Assembly (NCBI GenBank): GCA_900539185.1
Contig: UQBG01000003.1
Location: 1 to 64,000, forward strand
DNA length: 64,000 nucleotides
Direction: 5' to 3'
Source of the DNA: an uncultured Clostridium sp.
Lineage (GTDB): Bacteria > Bacillota > Clostridia > Lachnospirales > Lachnospiraceae
Positions 17,900 to 28,788 of the stretch are shown here, piece by piece; positions within the stretch are counted from its first letter, which is position 1, and the number at the start of each line of letters is the position of its first letter. The notes under the pieces are model-generated. The model saw only the letters and a program-made list of their open reading frames with translations, was not told the DNA's origin and ran no database searches. The translations under genes and the position numbers were made by a program.

Positions 17900-19066
17900 A
17901 TGCAAAAGAAAATAGCCATCCTTGGATCGACCGGTTCCATCGGAACCCAGACTCTGGATGTTGTTCGATATTATCACGAAGACCTACAGGTGACTGCACT
18001 GGCGGCCGGTAGCAATATTAAACTTCTGGAACAACAGATCCGGGAGTTTCATCCATCTTTAGTCGCTGTATGGAAAGAAGAGAATGCGGCAAAACTAAGA
18101 ACTATGGTGGCAGATCTGGATGTCAGAGTCGTTTCCGGTATGGATGGTCTGATTGAGGTTGCCATTCAGTCGGAAAGTGATGTTTTAGTAACGGCGATTG
18201 TAGGCATGATCGGCATCCAGCCGACCGTCGCTGCGATCAAGGCAGGAAAGGATATTGCACTTGCCAATAAAGAAACACTGGTAACCGCCGGTCATATTAT
18301 TATGCCGCTGGCAAAGACCTATCATGTAGATATTCTACCGGTAGACAGTGAACATTCTGCGATTTTCCAGTGTCTGAACGGTGAACACGAAAATGAAATT
18401 GATAAGATTCTTCTGACTGCTTCCGGTGGCCCATTTCGCGGAAAGACGCGTGAAGAACTGGCACATGTTCATGTTGAGGATGCCCTGAAGCATCCTAACT
18501 GGAGTATGGGGCAGAAGATTACGATTGATTCCGCTTCTATGGTCAATAAGGGACTGGAGGTTATGGAAGCTCATTGGTTATTTAATGTAGGGATGGATGA
18601 TGTGGAAGTCGTTGTTCAACCGCAGAGTGTGGTGCATTCAATGGTACAGTATAAGGATGGTGCCGTGATTGCACAACTCGGAACACCTGATATGAAGCTC
18701 CCGATCCAATATGCCCTGTTCTATCCGGAACGACGGTATCTGCCGGGTAAACGACTGGACTTTGATACAATTGCATCCATTCAGTTTGCAAAGCCGGATA
18801 TGGATGTGTTTCGCGGATTGGCGATGGCATATCAGGTCGGACGAGAGGGCGGCAGTCTGCCAACTGTCTTTAATGCAGCCAATGAATATGCAGTTGCTCG
18901 ATTCCTGGAGCGAAAGATTGCATTCCTGGATATCTATGACATTATTCAGGACTGTGTAGAAGCACATAAGAACATAGAGTCTCCAAGTGTAGAAGAGATT
19001 TTACGTGTAGAAGCATGGACCTATGAATATATTGAGAGCAGGTGGAAGTGTGAACGCAACAATTAG
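17900..19066 (+). CDS. dxr: 1-deoxy-D-xylulose 5-phosphate reductoisomerase
   Basis: 388-aa NADPH enzyme of the MEP isoprenoid pathway. The Rossmann motif ILGSTGSIGTQTLDVV opens the protein. The metal-binding region is PVDSEHSAIFQCL, and the substrate loop includes LTASGGPFRG and HPNWSMGQKITIDSASMVNKGLEVMEAHWLF-type residues (about 195-235). Together with ispG nearby, this supports the MEP route in this organism. AGGAGG precedes the ATG. Confidence 0.97.
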   Translation: MQKKIAILGSTGSIGTQTLDVVRYYHEDLQVTALAAGSNIKLLEQQIREFHPSLVAVWKEENAAKLRTMVADLDVRVVSGMDGLIEVAIQSESDVLVTAIVGMIGIQPTVAAIKAGKDIALANKETLVTAGHIIMPLAKTYHVDILPVDSEHSAIFQCLNGEHENEIDKILLTASGGPFRGKTREELAHVHVEDALKHPNWSMGQKITIDSASMVNKGLEVMEAHWLFNVGMDDVEVVVQPQSVVHSMVQYKDGAVIAQLGTPDMKLPIQYALFYPERRYLPGKRLDFDTIASIQFAKPDMDVFRGLAMAYQVGREGGSLPTVFNAANEYAVARFLERKIAFLDIYDIIQDCVEAHKNIESPSVEEILRVEAWTYEYIESRWKCERNN

Positions 19067-20141
19067 CAGCATTATCAATATACTGGTCATCATACTGGTA
19101 TTTGGTATTATCATCATGATACATGAACTTGGTCATTTCCTGATGTGTAAATGGACCGGTATTGGTGTAACCGAATTTTCCATCGGAATGGGTCCATGTA
19201 TCTTCAAACGAAAGTGCGGAGAAACGCAGTATTCCATTCGTTGTCTGCCGATCGGCGGATACTGTATGATGCTGGGTGAGGACGAAGAGGACTGTAAGGA
19301 TGAACGTGCTTTCACAAACAAACCGATCTGGTCCCGTCTGGCAGTGATTGTCGCAGGACCGCTTTTTAACTTTATACTGGCATTTCTGGTATCCATGATC
19401 CTGATCGGAATGGCAGGATATCTGACCAGTGAGGTAAACTATGTCGCTGAGAACTCCGGTGCAGCAGACGCCGGCGTACAGACAGGCGATGTTATCACCC
19501 ATATAAATCATCACCGAATCTATGACTTTCGGGAGGTTACGACTTTCATGCAGTTTTACTCATCGGATGATCCGATCACCTTGACCGTTAAGCGGGATGG
19601 TGAAATAAGACAGATCGAGGTCACACCGAAGTACAGCGAAGAAGCCGGTCGATATCTGATGGGACTTCAGGGTGGCTATCAGGTAGAGGGCGATTATCTG
19701 GTCCGTACAAAAGCGAACTTCTTTACGGATATTCAACGAAGTGCACTGGAGGTTCGTTACTGGATAAAGACGACCTTTGTCAGTCTGAAGGAAATGGTTA
19801 CCGGAAAGGTCGGCATCAATCAGGTATCCGGCATCGTCGGTGTTGCAGATGTGATGAATGATACTATGAAGGAAGCGCAGGAAACCGAAGGTACCTATCT
19901 GGTTGTCTTAAATGTCCTGAACTTCATTATCCTGATCAGTGCAAATCTGGGTGTTATGAACCTGCTTCCATTGCCCGCACTGGACGGTGGAAGACTGTTG
20001 TTCTTACTTGTAGAGTTGATTACCAGAAAACCGATTCCAAAGGAAAAGGAAGCCCTTGTCCATGCAATTGGGTTTGTTCTGTTGCTGGTACTAATGGTGG
20101 TTATTACATTTAAAGATATACGAAATCTGTTTATTTCATAG
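19050..20141 (+). CDS. rseP: Site-2 zinc metalloprotease RseP/RasP
   Basis: 363-aa intramembrane protease that cleaves anti-sigma factors and remnant signal peptides. The zinc site HELGH is near residue 22 (MIHELGHFLMCKW). A PDZ domain lies in the middle, and the second metal-ligand motif NLLPLPALDGGR is in the third quarter. GTG 19050 is chosen because AGGTGG sits 5-6 nt upstream; it overlaps the end of dxr by 17 bp. Confidence 0.94.
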   Translation: MNATISSIINILVIILVFGIIIMIHELGHFLMCKWTGIGVTEFSIGMGPCIFKRKCGETQYSIRCLPIGGYCMMLGEDEEDCKDERAFTNKPIWSRLAVIVAGPLFNFILAFLVSMILIGMAGYLTSEVNYVAENSGAADAGVQTGDVITHINHHRIYDFREVTTFMQFYSSDDPITLTVKRDGEIRQIEVTPKYSEEAGRYLMGLQGGYQVEGDYLVRTKANFFTDIQRSALEVRYWIKTTFVSLKEMVTGKVGINQVSGIVGVADVMNDTMKEAQETEGTYLVVLNVLNFIILISANLGVMNLLPLPALDGGRLLFLLVELITRKPIPKEKEALVHAIGFVLLLVLMVVITFKDIRNLFIS

Positions 20142-20175
20142 AAGATGACAGATTTTGACTAGGTGGAGGGTTACA

Positions 20176-21261
20176 ATGGAGCATATAATCTATAGAAATC
20201 ATACGAAAGAGATACGAATCGGAGATCAGATCATCGGCGGTGGTCATCCGATTCTGATTCAGTCTATGACTAATACTAAGACGGAAGATATCCCTGCTAC
20301 AGTTCGGCAGATTCTGGATCTGGAGGCGGCCGGTTGTCAAATCATCCGCTGCACAGCAAACAACGAAGCGGCTGCCAGAGCCATCGGCGAGATCAAGAAG
20401 CAGATTCACATTCCGATCGTAGCCGATATTCACTTTGACTATCGTCTGGCGATTCTGGCGATGGAGTCCGGTGCTGACAAGATTCGGATCAATCCGGGTA
20501 ACATCGGTGGTCCGGATCGGGTAAAAGCAGTCGTAGATATAGCAAAAGAACGACAGATCCCGATTCGTGTCGGTGTTAACAGTGGTTCTCTGGAAAAAGA
20601 TCTGGTGGAAAAATATCATGGTGTAACCGCAGAAGGCATCGTAGAAAGTGCTTTAGATAAAGTACACATGATAGAAGCTCTGGACTATGACCAAATGGTT
20701 ATCAGCATTAAGTCCTCTGACGTCATGATGTGCGTCCGGGCACATGAGTTGATCGCCCAGAAGACAAATTATCCACTGCATGTCGGCATTACAGAGGCCG
20801 GCACTCTGCAAAGAGGTACCATAAAGTCCTCTGTTGGTTTGGGGATTATACTGAATGAAGGCATCGGAGATACCATACGGGTATCCTTAACCGGGGATCC
20901 TGTAAATGAAGTAATTGTAGCAAAGCAGATCCTAAAGGCTCTGAATCTGCGTACGGGTGGTATCGAAGTCGTTTCCTGTCCAACCTGCGGCAGAACCTCG
21001 ATTGATCTGATCGGGCTGGCCAATCAGGTAGAAGTTCTGGTATCCGACTATGAGCATCTGAATCTGAAGGTTGCAGTCATGGGGTGTATCGTGAATGGTC
21101 CCGGAGAAGCCAGAGAAGCCGATCTGGGTATCGCAGGCGGAAACGGAGAGGGTCTTTTGATGAAAAAAGGAGAGATTCTAAAGAAAATGCCGGAATCCGA
21201 ACTGCTCGGAGCGTTAAAATACGAGTTAGACCACTGGCAGGACGCAGGCCGTCAGTCGTGA
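20176..21261 (+). CDS. ispG: 4-hydroxy-3-methylbut-2-en-1-yl diphosphate synthase
   Basis: 361-aa [4Fe-4S] enzyme converting MEcPP to HMBPP in the MEP pathway. A TIM-barrel domain starts with ILIQSMTNTKTEDI. The cluster ligands are in SCPTCGRTSIDL and in MGCIVNGPGEARE. ATG 20176 is preferred because GGTGGAGGG lies 6 nt upstream; an earlier in-frame ATG at 20155 lacks a site. Confidence 0.96.
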   Translation: MEHIIYRNHTKEIRIGDQIIGGGHPILIQSMTNTKTEDIPATVRQILDLEAAGCQIIRCTANNEAAARAIGEIKKQIHIPIVADIHFDYRLAILAMESGADKIRINPGNIGGPDRVKAVVDIAKERQIPIRVGVNSGSLEKDLVEKYHGVTAEGIVESALDKVHMIEALDYDQMVISIKSSDVMMCVRAHELIAQKTNYPLHVGITEAGTLQRGTIKSSVGLGIILNEGIGDTIRVSLTGDPVNEVIVAKQILKALNLRTGGIEVVSCPTCGRTSIDLIGLANQVEVLVSDYEHLNLKVAVMGCIVNGPGEAREADLGIAGGNGEGLLMKKGEILKKMPESELLGALKYELDHWQDAGRQS

Positions 21262-21274
21262 AGGAGGAATTAGA

Positions 21275-24200
21275 ATGGAAGAAGGGAAGATCGGTATCCT
21301 GGGACTATTTTCCGGCTATCAACCCTCTAAGATTCTACAAGAACATTTTGAAGATGTATATATAGAAAAAGTGCGGTTCAGCAGACGGTCCAAGCTGCTA
21401 CATATCTACGTTGTATCACATCACCTGATTCATCAACAGTATGTGATCCAGCTCCAGAATGAGCTACTGACCTACGCACGGAACATGGTGCCGGGTACCA
21501 GACAAGTAGCATTAAATCTACTCTATCAGCTATCTGATCGATATCAGTTATCCGATATCTGCACCGAATACGGAGACAGCTTATTATATGAACTAAAGCA
21601 GTTGGATCCGATCAATTATCTGTTAGTAAAGGATGAGGCATGGGTGGTTAACGATAACGTGTTAACTATACCGATGCCAAATTCTGATTTAGCCAAATGC
21701 CGGTTTCATGAAATTCAGGATATCCTGCTGGGGATCTTCCGGGATCGGTTTCAGATGGATATTCAGATCGGTTTTAACTTCCGGGAAGAGGATAAGACTG
21801 CATTAAAGGAAGCACATGAAAAACGTTTGCTTCAGGAACGTGAGCAGCAGGAGGAGCAGTTAAAACGTCTGCGTGCCGTAGAACAGGAACAAAACGCCCC
21901 GTCACCGGAGGAACCGGCAAAAACAGCTGAGCCGAAGAAGACGGCAGCTGCTTCCGGCAAAAATAAAGCAACGGTAGGCGGTCGTGTGGAGGAAAAACCT
22001 GCTCCTGCAGCCTCTCACAGCAATCACAGCGGTGATTCCGGAAACAAACCATATGGCAAAGGAGAGAAGTATCGCCGTTCAGCATTACGAACCGCAAAAG
22101 ACCCGGATGTCTTCTATGGCAGAAACTGTGAAGGTGAGCTCATTCCGATCTCCGACATACAGGGTGAACTCGGTGAGGTTGTGATTCATGGTCAGATCAT
22201 TAAACTGGAAACCAGAGAAATCCGAAACAATAAAACAATCGTCATGTTTAATATCACAGACTATACCGATACCATCAGCGGAAAGGTATTTTTATCCAAT
22301 GATGATCTGGAACTGTTTCTGGAACTGTTCAAAAAAGGTTCCTTTTACCGGATAAAAGGTATCGTATCATTTGATACCTTTGCAAACGAAGTAACACTCG
22401 GTTCTATCGTCGGCATTAAAAATGCCAGTGATTTCCGGACAGCAAGAACGGATCAGTCATTGGAAAAGCGAGTAGAGCTGCATATGCATACCGTCATGAG
22501 CGATAAGGACAGTGTAGTTGATATTGAAAAGATCATTCAGCGTGCCAATGCCTGGGGGCATAAAGCAATTGCCATTACCGATCATGGTGTTGTACAGGCA
22601 TTTCCGATTGCCAATCATGTAAAAGTCAATCCGGACTTTAAGATCATTTATGGTGTGGAAGGCTACTTTGTAGATGACCTAAAGAGTCTGATCATCCGAT
22701 CACATGGTCAAAGTTTTCGGGACACCTTTGTCGTATTTGACATTGAAACAACCGGAAAAAATGCAAAATTTCATAAGATAACAGAGATCGGAGCCGTAAA
22801 GATCGAGATGGGACGGATCGTAGACCGTTTTTCCCAGTTGATCAACCCGGAACGTCCGATTCCATATAATATTACCCGTTTAACCGGTATTACCGATGAA
22901 ATGGTTGCAGACAAGCCAAATATCGAAGAGGTTCTGCCGCGTTTCCTGGAGTTCTGTGGGGATGCTGCCGTCGTTGCTCACAATGCATCCTTTGATACCG
23001 GATTCATTGCGAATGAGGCCAGAAAACAGGGACTTCGCTTTGATAATACAATCGTAGACACACTGGGAATGGCACATGTTCTACTGCCACATCTGGGTAA
23101 GTATACACTGGATCGTCTGGTAAAGGAACTAAAGATCGTACTGGAAAACCATCACCGTGCCGTAAATGATGCAGAGGCAACTGCCGAGATGTTTCTTCGC
23201 TTCATTCATATGCTGATGGAGAAGGAGATTGAGAATCTGGATCAGTTAAACACTCTGGCTGCGGATTCTGCAGATAATGTAAAGAAATCCCGCCGCTACC
23301 ACGGAATTATTCTGGCGAAGAACGAAGTTGGCCGTGTAAATCTATACCGTCTGATTTCTTTGTCGCATCTCCAGTACTTTAATCGGCGGCCGCTTATGCC
23401 GAAGAGCATGATCAACAAGTATCGCGAAGGTCTGATCATCGGATCTGCCTGTGAGGCAGGCGAACTCTATCAGGCATTACTAAATGGAGCCGATGACGGA
23501 GAAATCACCCGAATTGTAGACTTTTATGACTACTTAGAGATCCAGCCGATTGGAAATAACCGCTTTATGATAGAGGATGATAACTATCCGATTGAATCCG
23601 AAGAGGATTTAAAGGAATATAACCGAAAGATTGTTCAGCTCGGAGTCGAGTTCCATAAACCGGTTGTTGCTACCTGTGATGTTCACTTTCTGGATCCGGA
23701 GGACGCCATCTATCGTGCCATTATTCAGGCATCCGAGGGTTTTAAAGACGTTGATAACCAAAGTCCTCTGTACTTTCGGACGACAGATGAGATGCTAAAG
23801 GAATTCGAATATCTGGGTACGGATAAAGCACGCGAGGTCGTAATCACCAATACGAATCGGATTGCGGATATGATCGATTATATTAAACCGGTACGACCGG
23901 ACAAGTGTCCGCCTATCATCGAGAACTCAGATGAAACACTGACAAATATCTGTTATACCAGAGCGCATGAAATCTATGGTCCGGATCTGCCGGAGGTCGT
24001 AGTCGAACGTCTGGAACGAGAGCTGCACTCTATCATATCCAACGGCTTTGCCGTATTGTATATCATTGCACAGAAGCTGGTATGGGATTCAAACGATCAT
24101 GGATATCTGGTTGGTTCCAGAGGTTCCGTCGGTTCCTCGTTTGTTGCCACCATGGCTGGTATCACAGAGGTAAATCCGCTGTCTGCCCATTATATCTGTC

Positions 24201-25813
24201 CGGAATGTCACTATGTAGACTTTGATTCGCCGGAGGTGCAGGCGTTTTCCGGGAACTCCGGATGTGATATGCCGGATAAGAACTGTCCAATATGCGGACA
24301 TAAGCTGTTAAAGGAAGGACATGATATACCATTTGAGACCTTCCTAGGATTTAAGGGTGACAAAGAGCCGGATATCGATCTGAACTTCTCAGGTGAATAC
24401 CAGGCAAATGCACATCAGTATACAGAGGAGCTGTTTACCAAAGGACATGCCTTCCGTGCCGGTACGATCGGTACAATTGCGGATAAAACGGCCTATGGTA
24501 TGGCAATGAAGTACTTTGAAGAACGTGGAATCCAGAAGCGGAGCTGTGAGATTGAACGGCTGTCGGTCGGCTGTACCGGTGTAAAGCGTACGACCGGTCA
24601 GCATCCGGGTGGTATGATCGTATTGCCAAAGCACGAAGAGATCTATTCCTTCACACCGATCCAGCATCCGGCGAATGACCAGTCCACCCCGATCATCACC
24701 ACACACTTTGAGTACCATTCCATTGATCATAACTTGTTGAAGCTGGATATTCTGGGACATGATGATCCGACCATGATCCGACGACTGGAGGATCTGACCG
24801 GTATCGACTGTAAAACGATACCACTTGACGATAAGAAAGTTATGTCACTCTTTCAGAGTACAGAGGCACTCGGCATTACTCCCGAAGATATCGGAGGGGT
24901 TCCTCTGGGTTCCTTGGGTATCCCGGAATTCGGTACTGACTTTGCTATGCAGATGCTTTTGGATACAAAACCAACGATGTTTTCCGATCTGGTCCGAATC
25001 GCCGGTCTGGCACATGGTACGGATGTATGGCTGGGCAACGCTCAGGATCTGATTAAGTCCGGAATTGCCGTCATCTCTACTGCGATTTGTTGTCGAGATG
25101 ATATCATGGTGTTCCTGATTCATAAGGGACTGGAGAAGGGCCTTTCCTTCACGATCATGGAGAGTGTCCGAAAGGGAAAAGGCTTAAAGCCGGAGTGGGA
25201 AGAAGAAATGCTGGCACACGGTGTACCGGAATGGTATATCGGTTCCTGCAAGAAGATCAAATACATGTTCCCGAAAGCCCATGCCGCAGCTTATGTTATG
25301 ATGGCATGGCGGATTGCCTGGTATAAGATTTATTATCCACTCGAATATTACGCCGCCTACTTCAGTATCCGTGCAGATGCCTTTAATTACGAAACCATGT
25401 GTCTTGGCAGGTCCAAGTTGGAGTACCACATGGAGGAGATTCGTAAGTCCGAGGATAAGAAGAACAAGGATATGGATAGTTTAAAGGATATGAAGCTCGT
25501 CTTAGAAATGTATGCACGTGGCTTTGAGTTCCTGCCGATCGATATCTACCGGGCAGATGCAGAACGATTCCAGATCATAGACGGCAAGATCATGCCGGCT
25601 CTATGCAGCATCGAAGGTCTGGGCGGCAAGGCTGCCGCACAGGTACAGGTTGCCGCAAAGGAAGCCCTTGAAAAGGGTGGTTTCTCTTCGAAGGATAACC
25701 TTCGGGACATGGCAAAGATTGGAAAGTCTACCATCGAAAAATTTACTCAGTTAGGACTGTTAAAGGATATCCCAGACTCTGATCAATACAGTCTGTTTGA
25801 CTATATTGGATAG
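21275..25813 (+). CDS. polC: DNA polymerase III PolC-type alpha subunit
   Basis: 1512-aa replicative polymerase of low-GC Gram-positives. In order: N-terminal domain and charged linker, OB domain (about 285-380), split PHP domain starting RVELHMHTVMSDKD (about 398), inserted DnaQ-type proofreading exonuclease with FVVFDIETTGKN (about 487-650), zinc-binding CPECHYVDF and CPICG (about 975-1010), polymerase active site PDIDLNFSGEYQ (about 1031) and fingers GTDVWLGNAQDLI. Length is slightly above the usual 1440-1470. GAAGGAGGAA precedes the ATG. It follows ispG by 13 bp. Confidence 0.97.
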   Translation: MEEGKIGILGLFSGYQPSKILQEHFEDVYIEKVRFSRRSKLLHIYVVSHHLIHQQYVIQLQNELLTYARNMVPGTRQVALNLLYQLSDRYQLSDICTEYGDSLLYELKQLDPINYLLVKDEAWVVNDNVLTIPMPNSDLAKCRFHEIQDILLGIFRDRFQMDIQIGFNFREEDKTALKEAHEKRLLQEREQQEEQLKRLRAVEQEQNAPSPEEPAKTAEPKKTAAASGKNKATVGGRVEEKPAPAASHSNHSGDSGNKPYGKGEKYRRSALRTAKDPDVFYGRNCEGELIPISDIQGELGEVVIHGQIIKLETREIRNNKTIVMFNITDYTDTISGKVFLSNDDLELFLELFKKGSFYRIKGIVSFDTFANEVTLGSIVGIKNASDFRTARTDQSLEKRVELHMHTVMSDKDSVVDIEKIIQRANAWGHKAIAITDHGVVQAFPIANHVKVNPDFKIIYGVEGYFVDDLKSLIIRSHGQSFRDTFVVFDIETTGKNAKFHKITEIGAVKIEMGRIVDRFSQLINPERPIPYNITRLTGITDEMVADKPNIEEVLPRFLEFCGDAAVVAHNASFDTGFIANEARKQGLRFDNTIVDTLGMAHVLLPHLGKYTLDRLVKELKIVLENHHRAVNDAEATAEMFLRFIHMLMEKEIENLDQLNTLAADSADNVKKSRRYHGIILAKNEVGRVNLYRLISLSHLQYFNRRPLMPKSMINKYREGLIIGSACEAGELYQALLNGADDGEITRIVDFYDYLEIQPIGNNRFMIEDDNYPIESEEDLKEYNRKIVQLGVEFHKPVVATCDVHFLDPEDAIYRAIIQASEGFKDVDNQSPLYFRTTDEMLKEFEYLGTDKAREVVITNTNRIADMIDYIKPVRPDKCPPIIENSDETLTNICYTRAHEIYGPDLPEVVVERLERELHSIISNGFAVLYIIAQKLVWDSNDHGYLVGSRGSVGSSFVATMAGITEVNPLSAHYICPECHYVDFDSPEVQAFSGNSGCDMPDKNCPICGHKLLKEGHDIPFETFLGFKGDKEPDIDLNFSGEYQANAHQYTEELFTKGHAFRAGTIGTIADKTAYGMAMKYFEERGIQKRSCEIERLSVGCTGVKRTTGQHPGGMIVLPKHEEIYSFTPIQHPANDQSTPIITTHFEYHSIDHNLLKLDILGHDDPTMIRRLEDLTGIDCKTIPLDDKKVMSLFQSTEALGITPEDIGGVPLGSLGIPEFGTDFAMQMLLDTKPTMFSDLVRIAGLAHGTDVWLGNAQDLIKSGIAVISTAICCRDDIMVFLIHKGLEKGLSFTIMESVRKGKGLKPEWEEEMLAHGVPEWYIGSCKKIKYMFPKAHAAAYVMMAWRIAWYKIYYPLEYYAAYFSIRADAFNYETMCLGRSKLEYHMEEIRKSEDKKNKDMDSLKDMKLVLEMYARGFEFLPIDIYRADAERFQIIDGKIMPALCSIEGLGGKAAAQVQVAAKEALEKGGFSSKDNLRDMAKIGKSTIEKFTQLGLLKDIPDSDQYSLFDYIG

Positions 25814-25833
25814 AATGTGAGGGCAAGATAAAA

Positions 25834-27747
25834 ATGATACAAGTACTAGATCAACATACAATCGATAAAATCGCAGCCGGTGAGGTCGTAGAGCGTCCGG
25901 CCTCTGTTGTAAAAGAGCTGGTGGAGAATTCCATCGATTCCGGTGCGACCGCTATTACGGTAGAGATTAAAGAGGGGGGGATCTCCTTCATCCGGATTAC
26001 GGACAATGGCTGTGGGATACCGGCCGATCAGGTTCAAACCGCATTTTTAAGACATGCAACCAGCAAGATTACCCGCATTGAGGATCTTCTGACTGCCTCC
26101 TCGCTGGGTTTCCGTGGAGAGGCCTTATCCAGCATTGCTGCGGTAGGGCAGGTTGAACTGATTACCAAAACCGGGGACTCTTTAACCGGTATCCGCTATG
26201 AGATCCATGGTGGTGTGGAAAAAACAAGGGAAGAGATCGGATGTCCGGAGGGCACTACAATCATTATCCGAAATCTGTTTTATAATACTCCGGCCAGGCG
26301 AAAGTTCTTAAAAACTGCCATGACAGAGGGCAGCTATGTCAGTGAACTGGTCGAGCAGATCGCCATGTCAAGACCGGATATCTCCTTTAAGTTCGTACAA
26401 AACGGACAAAACAAGTTAAACACCTCCGGAAACGGCAGTTTAAAAGATATCCTGTATCATATTTACGGTCGTGATATTGCAGCCAATCTACTGCCAATCG
26501 AGGTCAGCCGGGATGGTATGACACTGTCCGGGTATGTAGCAAAGCCGTATATATCCAGGGGAAACCGCAGCTTTGAACACTACTTTGTAAACGGCAGATA
26601 CATCAAAAGTCCGGTAATTACCAGAGCGATCGAAGAGGCCTATAAAACCTTCGTTATGATACACAAATTTCCGCTTGTAGCCTTATATATTACCGTTGAC
26701 TCCCATCTACTGGATGTCAATGTGCATCCGCGAAAGATGGAAATGCGGTACAGCCGGAATGATGAACTCTATCAATTCCTGTTTGAAGAAATCCGCCATG
26801 TGCTTCTAAAAAAAGAATTGATACCGGAGGTGCATCAGGGAAATCAAAAGGCATCTGCTCCGGCAGAGCATAGTACCCGCTCGGTACCGGAACCATTTGA
26901 AGTTCAACGGAAACAACAGGAGACACCAAAGAGCATCTACGGACTCTCCAACGCTCCGGAGACATCAATTCCGTCATCGGCTCCACTTCCGCAGACTACT
27001 CCTTCCTTCGACAGAAAACTAACACCGGAGGAGCCGGAAGCAGAGGTACCGAATACTGCTCAGACAACTGTCGTGCAGGAGCCTTCTGACACCTACACGG
27101 CAAAGCCGGTCGTACAGGAACAGTTATCTTTGTTTTCCTCCGGTTTTATGACGGAGGAGGCAAGACCAAAGCATCGGTTGATCGGACAGCTCTTTCGTAC
27201 CTACTGGCTGATTGAATACGAACATAATCTGTTTATCATGGATCAGCATGCGGCACATGAAAAGGTACTATATGAAAAGCTCATGAAGCAGTATCAAAAC
27301 CGGGAGATCGTATCCCAGCAGGTGAATCCACCGCTGGTCATCTCCGTGAATCCAAGACAGCAGGAGGTTCTGCGTGAGAATCAGACCTTCTTTGAACATA
27401 TCGGATTCCAGATGGAGAACTTCGGTGGAAAGGAATACATGCTACGGGCAGTTCCGTTAGAAACCTATGGTCTGGCTGCACAGGACATCTTCATTGACTT
27501 CATAGATTCTCTGGCAGATGAAGGACCACATCTTAACATGGATCTGTTTATATATAAGATCGCAACTATGGCATGTAAGGCTGCTGTAAAAGGTAACATG
27601 ACACTCTCGACCAAAGAGGCCGATGCCCTGATCGATCAGCTTCTGCAGTTGGAGAATCCATATAATTGTCCACATGGCAGACCGACCATCATTGCAATGA
27701 CCGAAACAGAATTGGAAAAGAAGTTCAAGCGAATACAGGATAAATAA
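25834..27747 (+). CDS. mutL: DNA mismatch repair protein MutL
   Basis: 637-aa GHKL ATPase. N-terminal motifs: IAAGEVVERPASVVKELVEN, DNGCGI and SLGFRGEALSSI. A Pro/Glu-rich linker spans about 330-430. The C-terminal domain has DQHAAHEKVLYEKL (about 468), fitting the DQHA(X)2E(X)4E nicking-endonuclease motif, and CPHGRPT near the end. So it is an endonuclease-type MutL, as expected in hosts without MutH. mutS is not adjacent here. Confidence 0.95.
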   Translation: MIQVLDQHTIDKIAAGEVVERPASVVKELVENSIDSGATAITVEIKEGGISFIRITDNGCGIPADQVQTAFLRHATSKITRIEDLLTASSLGFRGEALSSIAAVGQVELITKTGDSLTGIRYEIHGGVEKTREEIGCPEGTTIIIRNLFYNTPARRKFLKTAMTEGSYVSELVEQIAMSRPDISFKFVQNGQNKLNTSGNGSLKDILYHIYGRDIAANLLPIEVSRDGMTLSGYVAKPYISRGNRSFEHYFVNGRYIKSPVITRAIEEAYKTFVMIHKFPLVALYITVDSHLLDVNVHPRKMEMRYSRNDELYQFLFEEIRHVLLKKELIPEVHQGNQKASAPAEHSTRSVPEPFEVQRKQQETPKSIYGLSNAPETSIPSSAPLPQTTPSFDRKLTPEEPEAEVPNTAQTTVVQEPSDTYTAKPVVQEQLSLFSSGFMTEEARPKHRLIGQLFRTYWLIEYEHNLFIMDQHAAHEKVLYEKLMKQYQNREIVSQQVNPPLVISVNPRQQEVLRENQTFFEHIGFQMENFGGKEYMLRAVPLETYGLAAQDIFIDFIDSLADEGPHLNMDLFIYKIATMACKAAVKGNMTLSTKEADALIDQLLQLENPYNCPHGRPTIIAMTETELEKKFKRIQDK

Positions 27748-27748
27748 T

Positions 27749-28705
27749 ATGAATACAGCAAAAAAACCTTTAATTATATTAACCGGACCGACGGCAGTCG
27801 GAAAAACGGCATTATCTATAAAGATGGCTCAACAGATCAACGGACAGATGATATCCGCTGATTCCATGCAGGTTTATCGACATATGGATATCGGTACCGC
27901 TAAGATCTCCATAGAAGAAATGCAGGGCATTCCGCATTATCTGATTGATGTACTGGAACCGACGGAAGAGTTCAACATTGTTCGCTTTCAACAGATGGCA
28001 AAAGCTGCCTTAGAACAAATCTATGCAGCAGGAGCAATCCCAATCGTCGTGGGTGGAACCGGATTTTACATTCAGTCTTTGCTCTACGATATCCAGTTTG
28101 AAGAGTCCAATGAGGATACCGGCTATCGTGATGCCCTGCAGCAGTTAGCAACTGACCGGGGACCGGAATATCTGCATCGGCTTTTAGCAGAAGTAGATCC
28201 GGCTGCGGCTTCCGGTATTCATGCGCATAATGTAAAACGTGTCATTCGGGCTCTGGAGTTTTATCATCAAACCGGAACACGGATATCCGAACATAATGAA
28301 GAGCAGCGGAAGCGGACCTCGCCGTATCAGTTCCTGTACTTTGTATTAAATGATGACCGTCAGGCACTGTATGCCAGAATTGATCAACGGATCGATCAGA
28401 TGCTGGAGGCCGGTCTGGTAACGGAAGTTCGGATGCTAAAGGATATGGGATGTACCCGTGATATGGTATCCATGCAGGGGCTTGGATATAAAGAAATCTT
28501 AGACTATCTGGAGGGCCGGTGCACGCTGGATGATGCCATTTACATTCTCAAGCGTGATACCCGTCATTTTGCCAAGCGCCAGCTCACCTGGTTTCGCCGG
28601 GAACCGGATGTCATCTGGCTAAACCGGACAGACTATCCGGATGATACTGCCATTTTGCAGGATATGTTAAACCGGATAGCCCTCAAAAATCTTACAAATG
28701 CATGA
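27749..28705 (+). CDS. miaA: tRNA dimethylallyltransferase MiaA
   Basis: 318-aa enzyme that prenylates A37 of tRNAs reading UNN codons. The P-loop is GPTAVGKTALS (about residues 11-21), followed by ISADSMQVYRHMDIGTAK and VVGGTGFYIQSLLYD. The C-terminus has the tRNA-binding RDTRHFAKRQLTWFR. It starts one base after mutL stops, the usual mutL-miaA pairing. Confidence 0.96.
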   Translation: MNTAKKPLIILTGPTAVGKTALSIKMAQQINGQMISADSMQVYRHMDIGTAKISIEEMQGIPHYLIDVLEPTEEFNIVRFQQMAKAALEQIYAAGAIPIVVGGTGFYIQSLLYDIQFEESNEDTGYRDALQQLATDRGPEYLHRLLAEVDPAAASGIHAHNVKRVIRALEFYHQTGTRISEHNEEQRKRTSPYQFLYFVLNDDRQALYARIDQRIDQMLEAGLVTEVRMLKDMGCTRDMVSMQGLGYKEILDYLEGRCTLDDAIYILKRDTRHFAKRQLTWFRREPDVIWLNRTDYPDDTAILQDMLNRIALKNLTNA

Positions 28706-28788
28706 AGATTTCGGAAAAGCATTTACAAACGAATAAAAATAGTCAATAATCGTACAGATATGAATGATGGAAATGGAGATCGGATAAA